Shown here one piece after another: positions 1-4,675 of a DNA stretch of 7,847 bases. The notes under the pieces are model-generated. The model worked only from the letters and a program-made list of their open reading frames with translations, ran no database searches and was not told the DNA's origin. A program made the translations under genes and the position numbers. The first letter of the stretch is position 1. Each line of letters starts with the position of its first letter. The DNA is from CAYNGH01 sp964396845 (lineage in GTDB: Bacteria > Vulcanimicrobiota > JAJTBE01 > CAYNGH01). Where the stretch lies: NCBI GenBank assembly GCA_964396845.1, contig CAYNGH010000155.1:1-7847 (forward strand). The letters run 5' to 3'.

Positions 1-11
1 GGGTGAGCAAC

Positions 12-2450
12 ATGTTTCATAGGAATAAAACCGGGATATTATCCATAATATCCCACCTGTTAATAATACTGGCCATTATGGCATCAACTGCAGCCCGGTG
101 TCCTGGTTCACAGGATTCCGGGAGCATGCCTCCATCAGAGAGTCAGTTTTGTATTTCCACGGGTAATAACCAGGACGGCATCTTTCTGGCATCCGGACAG
201 GACACACAACAGCCGGTCAAAAAGAAGCTGTTTTTTGCCCCGAAGAAAACCGAACCAAAACCAAAACCCACACCCGAGGCCCCACCAGTGCCAGAACCTG
301 TCACCGGCTGGCATAATCTTGGGCATGTAGAAATCGGCCAAAAACTAATCGCCCTGGCAGAGGTGAAGTTCTCCCGGGAGCCGGAGGTTGTCAGGGGCTG
401 GTGTGAGCCGAAAACTATTCAGTCCTCCGGGGCCATGCTGACATCTGTAATGGACGGGCTTTTAAACAGGAGAACACCTGAAACTGAAACAGAGCCTGCC
501 TTGTCCCCGGAAGAAAGCCCCGGCATCACCGCCTGTGACGAGCCTGTTTCTGATAATATCCCGGAAGATCCCTCCATTGGTTCCCCCGGCATGAATGCCA
601 TGGATACAGTGGATACAGTGGATACAGTGGATGCCATGGATACCGTGAATATGGACATTGCCACTGCCGATGAAAAAACTGTAGAAGAAACCGCAGGGCC
701 AGCAAAAGAAGAAAAAATCTCCCTTTCCTCCCAGGTGGTTGAAGTGAAGGGAACTCCCGGCGACAGGCCATTCATCGCCCTTGGCAGGGAGCGGTTTTAT
801 TTCCGTGACAGGCCTGTGGCGAACATTGACGGCAGTTATTATATCAGTGCCGGCGACGGCGATTTTGACCGGCTTTTCCGATCCATGGGCCTCACCTATT
901 CCTGGCTTTCCTACTCGGGGAAGCTGTTCATATTTCTGCCCCATGGTTCCGTGGACTGGCAGGTAAGCGAAAACACTGCCCGGGTGGGAGATGAGAACAT
1001 ATCAGTTCCTGCCACTGCCCGGAAAAACTTTGACGGCAGTTACATCCCCATAAAATCCCTGGCAAAACTGCTGGATCTGAAGATTACTCAGGTTGACGGC
1101 GGAGTCGAGCTTCGTCCCGGGGTAAGGCTTGCAACCATTCGTGGCGGAGAAGGCAAAGGGATCGACATCCAGCTTATCTCCTCGATGCCGGTAAACTACC
1201 AGGTAAAATACCAGGCCAGTCCCCCGGCGGTGCGCCTTTCCATCCCCGGTGCTGCTTTCAACGACGAATCCAAAAAATTCTTCGTGGAGGGAGTTCAGGT
1301 TCGAGTAAACGATGAGGTGGATCCTGAAACCCTGTTTATCACTATGGAGTTTCCCCAGCACTGGAAAGGCGAGATAATCGGTTCCATCCATAAAAGCCAG
1401 GTTGCAGTAAGGATGAAACCAAATATTGTCTATGCGTGGGGTACCACCAATGAGGCCCTGCGAACCATCGAGGCAACCCGAACCGATGAAAACAAACTCT
1501 ACATGGAGTTTGAAACCACCGGCCCGGTTCAATACTACTGGTCGTATGATCCCGACGAGGGGATACTGTTTGTGGACCTGCCCTTTGCCCTTCCCGAACC
1601 GGGACTGGCCTTCGGAAATATGGAAGACAAATTTATAAAATGTGCATCCATGGAAACCCTCCGGATCGACAATATCCCCATAACCCGCCTGCGGATGGAG
1701 TTGGCCGAGAAATCAGCCTTCACCATAGGCTCACCGGAGAAACAGAAAGAATCTACCTTTGCCCTGCTGATAGGCCCTGCGGACCTTATCGGAGAGGCTT
1801 CTCCCCACCGGGGCAGTTCTCGAATAACCTATGCCGATGCCCTGCTAAACAACCTGATTGTCATCGACCCCGGCCATGGGGGATCGGATCCCGGCGCGGT
1901 CAATTCAAAGCTGGGCCTCAAAGAGAGCGACATAGTCCTTGACATATCAAAGCACCTTGCAGAAATGCTTACCAGCAAAGGTTACCGGGTAATTATGACC
2001 CGTCATACCGATACCGACCTTACATACCCCGGCAGTCCCAATGCAGAAGAGCTGATGGCCCGGAGCAATGTTGCCAACAACAACAACGCAGCCCTTTTTG
2101 TCAGCGTTCACTGCAACGCATCGGTTTCTGACAAGCTGAGAGGTTCATCATATCACTGGTATAAACCAGAAGATTACGAAGTTGCCAAGGCTTTCACCGA
2201 TTCTCTGGGCCCCAACATCGGCACCATTTGCAAAGGCCCCCGGAAAGACAAGTTCTTTGTTCTGAACCATACCCGGGTTCCTTCGGTGTTAGTGGAGTGT
2301 GCCTTTCTTTCCAACCCACAGGATGCAAAAATCCTGGCCTGCGGCCAGCAGCGGATCGGCATCGCCCGACGGCTGGCCAGCTCCATTGATATGTGGTTCC
2401 GCAACAAGAACCTCGCCAGAACTGCAAAGCCTGTAGGCTCTGACGAATAA
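12..2450 (+). CDS. Secreted N-acetylmuramoyl-L-alanine amidase (Amidase_3) with copper-amine-oxidase-like N-terminal repeats
   Basis: This is a probable zinc-dependent peptidoglycan amidase of about 812 residues that cleaves the bond between N-acetylmuramic acid and L-alanine outside the membrane. The N-terminus is a hydrophobic export signal (about residues 8-29). It is followed by a low-complexity Lys/Pro/Glu-rich linker, an acidic stretch with Asp-Thr-Val repeats, and two copper-amine-oxidase-N-like repeats (about 250-372, each with a DGSY(Y/I)-type motif). Two AMIN-like beta-rich segments fill about 385-590. The C-terminal 200 residues are the catalytic Amidase_3 domain. Its expected zinc ligands are visible: His622 in DPGHGGSDPGA, Glu638 in LKESD and His700 in SVHCNA; the catalytic Glu762 lies in LVECAF. 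I chose ATG 12 because GGGTGA at 1-6 gives a ribosome-binding site; the in-frame GTG at 3 lies within that site. Family and domain order are clear; the exact substrate and the role (cell separation, wall turnover or sporulation) are not. Confidence 0.88.
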   Translation: MFHRNKTGILSIISHLLIILAIMASTAARCPGSQDSGSMPPSESQFCISTGNNQDGIFLASGQDTQQPVKKKLFFAPKKTEPKPKPTPEAPPVPEPVTGWHNLGHVEIGQKLIALAEVKFSREPEVVRGWCEPKTIQSSGAMLTSVMDGLLNRRTPETETEPALSPEESPGITACDEPVSDNIPEDPSIGSPGMNAMDTVDTVDTVDAMDTVNMDIATADEKTVEETAGPAKEEKISLSSQVVEVKGTPGDRPFIALGRERFYFRDRPVANIDGSYYISAGDGDFDRLFRSMGLTYSWLSYSGKLFIFLPHGSVDWQVSENTARVGDENISVPATARKNFDGSYIPIKSLAKLLDLKITQVDGGVELRPGVRLATIRGGEGKGIDIQLISSMPVNYQVKYQASPPAVRLSIPGAAFNDESKKFFVEGVQVRVNDEVDPETLFITMEFPQHWKGEIIGSIHKSQVAVRMKPNIVYAWGTTNEALRTIEATRTDENKLYMEFETTGPVQYYWSYDPDEGILFVDLPFALPEPGLAFGNMEDKFIKCASMETLRIDNIPITRLRMELAEKSAFTIGSPEKQKESTFALLIGPADLIGEASPHRGSSRITYADALLNNLIVIDPGHGGSDPGAVNSKLGLKESDIVLDISKHLAEMLTSKGYRVIMTRHTDTDLTYPGSPNAEELMARSNVANNNNAALFVSVHCNASVSDKLRGSSYHWYKPEDYEVAKAFTDSLGPNIGTICKGPRKDKFFVLNHTRVPSVLVECAFLSNPQDAKILACGQQRIGIARRLASSIDMWFRNKNLARTAKPVGSDE
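595..643 (+). repeat. 9-bp tandem repeat encoding Asp-Thr-Val units inside the amidase gene
   Basis: GGATACAGT occurs three times head to tail at 602-610, 611-619 and 620-628, with a partial fourth copy. The array is flanked by a 13-base direct repeat, ATGCCATGGATAC, at 595-607 and 631-643, exactly 36 bases apart (four units). The frame is kept and the product reads MDTVDTVDTVDAMDTV in the linker between the export signal and the folded domains. The DNA copies are identical, which suggests recent slippage rather than protein-level selection. Confidence 0.9.
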
Positions 2451-2476
2451 TATCCCACAATACCATAAACAAACCA

Positions 2477-2501
2477 GGGCCGGCAATCACCGGCCCTTTT
2501 T
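2477..2501 (+). terminator. Intrinsic terminator after the amidase gene
   Basis: GGGCCGG (2477-2483) pairs perfectly with CCGGCCC (2490-2496) around a six-base loop CAATCA, followed directly by five Ts (2497-2501). This is a textbook rho-independent terminator, 26 bases past the amidase stop, and it separates the amidase from the next gene. Confidence 0.93.
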
Positions 2502-2507
2502 ATAGGG

Positions 2508-2543
2508 TTGATATGGAATAATCTGGCCGGATTGTGTTATAAT
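2508..2543 (+). promoter_or_regulatory. Probable promoter with extended -10 for the small membrane protein
   Basis: TGTTATAAT at 2535-2543 is a perfect extended -10 (TG, one base, then TATAAT at 2538-2543), 33 bases before the chosen ATG. No -35 lies at the usual spacing. TTGATA at 2508-2513 is 24 bases upstream, too far for a standard sigma-70 promoter, so the extended -10 probably does the work. The site falls between a terminator and a gene, where a promoter is expected. Confidence 0.6.
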
Positions 2544-2576
2544 TATTTTACAAACCTCTTCTGGAGGGCAGTTATT

Positions 2577-3002
2577 ATGAAAAAGGTACTTGTAATATTC
2601 GGGGTTATCATTGCTCTGGCGTTACTGACGGGGCTTGGAATATATGCCTGGCGTCTGAGTCGCGATGTTTCCGATATGAAAAGGCAGGCCGACATCAAAC
2701 AGCAGCAGGGGGAAGAGCACCGGGCCAGGATTGAAGCGGAAAATCAGAAACCTCTGGAAGAAAAAAAAGAAGCAGAAAAACAGGCCCGGGTTGAAGAGCC
2801 AGAGAAAAGCCACAGAAAACCCCAGGCAGAATTACCGCCGGATCCCGGAGTCCACACCCCGCCGGCAGGCGAGGAGATTCCCACAGCAAAACAAGAAGAC
2901 CTGTCAGGAGCAAAAGACTATATGCGAAGCCGCATCCGCCACAGCGCCGGTCGATCCTCCGGAGAAGATTTTAAGCCTTCGGTCCCCAGCCTGATTCCGT
3001 AA
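2577..3002 (+). CDS. Hypothetical small membrane-anchored protein with charged Lys/Glu/Gln-rich stalk
   Basis: I do not recognise this gene. The product is 141 residues starting MKKVLVIFGV. Residues 4-24 form one hydrophobic helix, probably an uncleaved signal anchor with the rest outside the membrane. Residues 27-80 are rich in Lys, Glu, Gln and Arg and look like a helical or coiled-coil stalk. From about residue 83 the chain is Pro-rich and probably disordered. ATG 2577 is preferred because GGAGGG (2563-2568) lies eight bases before it and the hydrophobic segment then sits at the N-terminus. An in-frame ATG at 2508 would add 23 residues, but it overlaps the promoter region and has no ribosome-binding site. 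The gene lies between terminators and is probably monocistronic. An A8 run at 2761-2768 falls in the stalk. Composition alone supports no function. Confidence 0.75.
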   Translation: MKKVLVIFGVIIALALLTGLGIYAWRLSRDVSDMKRQADIKQQQGEEHRARIEAENQKPLEEKKEAEKQARVEEPEKSHRKPQAELPPDPGVHTPPAGEEIPTAKQEDLSGAKDYMRSRIRHSAGRSSGEDFKPSVPSLIP

Positions 3003-3032
3003 CCACCTTTCACAATAAGTATTCTTTTGTTT

Positions 3033-3064
3033 GCAGGGCTGATTTTAGTTTTTCCCTGCTTTTT
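3033..3064 (+). terminator. Probable intrinsic terminator after the small membrane protein
   Basis: GCAGGG (3033-3038) pairs with CCCTGC (3054-3059), followed by TTTTT at 3060-3064. The stem is six perfect pairs, but the 15-base T-rich loop is large, so it is weaker than the terminator after the amidase. Its place 30 bases after a stop codon supports the call. Confidence 0.55.
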
Positions 3065-3138
3065 ATTGCAACTGTGGGTTCAAGAGGATTTGGGCCAGAA
3101 ATTTTCGAAGTAACAGAGAAAAATATCAGGAGGGATTC

Positions 3139-4056
3139 TTGAGTTTTGAGATTCTGTTGAGTCCCGACGGGGTTTTTCCCGTCTGGATTCTAACTCCGGG
3201 GTTGTTGATCCTGGGGATTCTGCTAAGTATATTGCTCCACCTTGCCAGAAAATATATAGGCAGGAAGAAGTATCCCCAGGCATTTTTTTTTGCATCAGCA
3301 GTGATTATATGTGTGCTGGTTTATCTCCCCGCAGGCAGATCCGCCATGATAACTGCAGGAAAGAACCAGGAAATCCCCCATTCTCCCCTGCCCACAGATC
3401 CCGGCCCTCCCCAGAGAGATTATCCCTTTCTCAAGAACCACCAGCTGATTCGAAACCGAGAGCGGAGAATGATTCAGGCAGTAGATGACGAGAAGTTTCT
3501 TCTGTGTCTGGTGGAAGGTGATCCTCTGCGGGTCTATGGCGAATCTTTCACCATCATGATGGGCAAGGAAGATGTGAAGTTCACCGACGACCGAGAAATG
3601 GCGGAATATGCCAAGTTCATTGTCCTTCTGGCCAACAGCGAATCAGAGCCGTTATTCCCGGTGGACGGAGAAGAACTGGGACGGTTTCTTTCCCGGCGGA
3701 AGGATTCCCGGCAACAGGAAACAGGGCGGTTTCTTGTTCAGGCGGTCAACATGCCCGGTGCTGTGGGGCTGATTCCCACTCCTTTGGGGGATGAATGGGA
3801 CCTGCCGGGAGAGGTTGTGCCTTTTGATTCTCCCCATGGGATAATGGTTGCCCGGCGAATCTCTCCGCCCCGGTTTGAGAAGGACTGGGAGGGGGGAGTA
3901 TATTTTCTCTTGTATAGCTTTTCTCTTCGTTACAACGAGTTGATTGAATGGCAGTTCCGGGTTTTTGAGGATGGCCGGGTTGATGTGCGTCAGCCTTTTA
4001 TTGTGATGCCCGGGAATGAATCCGCCAGTTTTATTCCCGCCGGGGAAGGGGATTGA
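3139..4056 (+). CDS. Hypothetical membrane protein, two N-terminal helices plus large soluble domain
   Basis: I do not recognise this 305-residue protein. It starts at TTG 3139, with a strong AGGAGGG (3128-3134) five bases upstream of the start when counted from AGGAGG; no ATG competes nearby. Hydrophobic segments at about residues 15-36 and 47-64 flank a basic loop (RKYIGRKK). By the positive-inside rule the loop is cytoplasmic, and both the short N-terminus and the remaining 240 residues are outside. The outer part opens with a Pro-rich stretch (about 75-95). It continues as a mixed alpha/beta domain with many acidic residues and ends in a beta-rich segment (WEGGVYFLLYSFSLRYNEL, then EWQFRVFEDGRVDV). 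There is no lipobox and no catalytic motif I can name. No convincing promoter is visible in 3065-3127. Neighbours give no functional clue beyond a shared envelope location. A T9 run at 3283-3291 encodes Phe-Phe-Phe at the start of the second helix. Confidence 0.8.
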   Translation: MSFEILLSPDGVFPVWILTPGLLILGILLSILLHLARKYIGRKKYPQAFFFASAVIICVLVYLPAGRSAMITAGKNQEIPHSPLPTDPGPPQRDYPFLKNHQLIRNRERRMIQAVDDEKFLLCLVEGDPLRVYGESFTIMMGKEDVKFTDDREMAEYAKFIVLLANSESEPLFPVDGEELGRFLSRRKDSRQQETGRFLVQAVNMPGAVGLIPTPLGDEWDLPGEVVPFDSPHGIMVARRISPPRFEKDWEGGVYFLLYSFSLRYNELIEWQFRVFEDGRVDVRQPFIVMPGNESASFIPAGEGD

Positions 4057-4089
4057 AACCTTCCTGCAAATGATCCCATGTTCTTTCTA

Positions 4090-4118
4090 TTTACAAAGGG
4101 AGATGATTGTGATATTAT
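4090..4118 (+). promoter_or_regulatory. Promoter of rpsO (and probably rpsO-pnp)
   Basis: TTTACA (4090-4095) stands as a -35 box, 17 bases before TATTAT (4113-4118), which is preceded by TG at 4110-4111, giving an extended -10. A second TATAAT overlaps at 4116-4121. Transcription would begin near 4125-4127, leaving a leader of about 70 bases before the rpsO ATG. Spacing and box quality are good for a housekeeping sigma factor. Confidence 0.7.
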
Positions 4119-4125
4119 AATATGA

Positions 4126-4188
4126 CCCATTCTGGGACCGCGACAGCTCCAACGTTGCCTCGGAATCGGGATACATGTTAAAAGGAGT
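4126..4188 (+). promoter_or_regulatory. Structured rpsO leader, candidate S15 autoregulatory RNA
   Basis: Two hairpins can form in the leader. CCCA (4126-4129) pairs with TGGG (4133-4136). A second helix joins 4138-4147 to 4154-4163: CCG with CGG, G4142 with C4159 and CAGC with GUUG, including one G-U pair and two mismatches. The six-base loop of the second hairpin is UCCAAC. Bases 4146-4150 (GCUCC) can pair with the Shine-Dalgarno segment 4184-4188 (GGAGU), forming a pseudoknot or a competing structure that would hide the ribosome-binding site. In Escherichia coli, S15 represses its own translation by stabilising a leader pseudoknot. That this leader works the same way is my inference; it does not match a leader class I can name. 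Confidence 0.45.
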
Positions 4189-4194
4189 GAAGAT

Positions 4195-4458
4195 ATGACC
4201 AAGGAGAAAAAAAAGGAAATAATTGAGGAGTACAGAGTAAAAGAAGGGGACACCGGTTCTCCGGAAGTCCAGGTTGCCATATTTACCAATCGGATCAACC
4301 ACCTGACAGAACATCTGAAAACCCACAAGAAGGATCACCATTCCCGGAGAGGCCTTCTGATGCTGGTAGGCCGTCGCCGCCGGCTGTTGAATTATCTTAT
4401 GAAGATTGATATCACCCGTTACCGGGAGATAATCAAGAGGCTTGGACTTAGAAGATAG
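4195..4458 (+). CDS. rpsO: 30S ribosomal protein S15
   Basis: This encodes S15, a primary 16S rRNA-binding protein that recognises the central-domain three-way junction and helps order small-subunit assembly and the bridge to the 50S subunit. The 87-residue length is close to that usual for the family. Conserved blocks are present: DTGSPEVQ (19-26), LTEHLKTHKKDHHSRRGL (37-54), which holds the His/Asp/Ser rRNA-binding residues, and LVGRRRRLLNYL (57-68). AAGGAG at 4182-4187 sits seven bases before ATG 4195. The neighbour downstream is pnp, the conserved rpsO-pnp order. Regulation by S15 binding to the leader is likely by analogy with other bacteria. Nothing is truncated or unusual. Confidence 0.98.
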   Translation: MTKEKKKEIIEEYRVKEGDTGSPEVQVAIFTNRINHLTEHLKTHKKDHHSRRGLLMLVGRRRRLLNYLMKIDITRYREIIKRLGLRR

Positions 4459-4465
4459 CCTCACA

Positions 4466-4568
4466 GGAAGCGGGGAGCGGACAAGTCTGTTGATTTGGTT
4501 CGTGGCAGAAGCAATTAATTTGGCCCTCTACCCCGGGCCAAGTTAACCGGCTTACCGCTCCCCCTTCC
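4466..4568 (+). promoter_or_regulatory. Long compound stem-loop in the rpsO-pnp spacer (processing site or attenuating terminator)
   Basis: GGAAG (4466-4470) and GGGGAGCGG (4472-4480) pair with CCGCTCCCC (4555-4563) and CTTCC (4564-4568): a 14-bp helix with one bulged C at 4471. Enclosed within it is a 12-bp hairpin, 4515-4526 with 4535-4546 (core TTGGCCC/GGGCCAA, one G-U pair), plus a short AAGC/GCTT helix (4509-4512 with 4550-4553). TTATTTTAT follows at 4569-4577, an imperfect T-rich tract, so partial termination is possible. In Escherichia coli the same spacer holds a terminator and an RNase III-cleaved stem used in pnp autoregulation. A similar role here is inferred from position and structure. 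Confidence 0.6.
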
Positions 4569-4581
4569 TTATTTTATAGGG

Positions 4582-4625
4582 ACAGGGTTTGCCGCCCTCC
4601 CTGTAAAACAGCAGGCAAAGCCGGT
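4582..4625 (+). promoter_or_regulatory. Secondary-structure elements in the pnp leader
   Basis: ACAGGG (4582-4587) pairs with CCCTGT (4599-4604), and the adjoining TTTGCC (4588-4593) pairs with GGCAAA (4614-4619), a pseudoknot-like or mutually exclusive arrangement. In addition, AAGCCGGT (4618-4625) is complementary to ACCGGCTT (4546-4553) inside the upstream compound stem. The region lies 50-95 bases before the pnp start and holds no gene. Function is unproven. Confidence 0.35.
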
Positions 4626-4675
4626 AAGAGATCGGGTCGCCTGCGCCAAAATAGAAAAAGTAGGTGAAATTACAC

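Noticed and set aside
595..643. Repeat array as a CRISPR or mobile-element signature
   Set aside because: The units are nine bases long, in frame, and inside a coding sequence with no spacers, so this is simple tandem slippage.
1002..1532. Minus-strand open frame of 176 codons opposite the amidase
   Set aside because: It lies opposite the copper-amine-oxidase-like and AMIN-like regions of a well-supported gene and has no independent support.
2731..2994. Alternative + frame in the small membrane protein gene, reachable by slippage on A8 (2761-2768)
   Set aside because: Both frames are open and A8 is slippery, but the alternative product is a basic low-complexity chain with no domain and no stimulatory structure that I can see.
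4502..4546. Small 14-codon frame (GTG to TAA) in the rpsO-pnp spacer as a leader peptide
   Set aside because: It has no ribosome-binding site and lies inside the compound stem, so RNA structure explains the sequence better.
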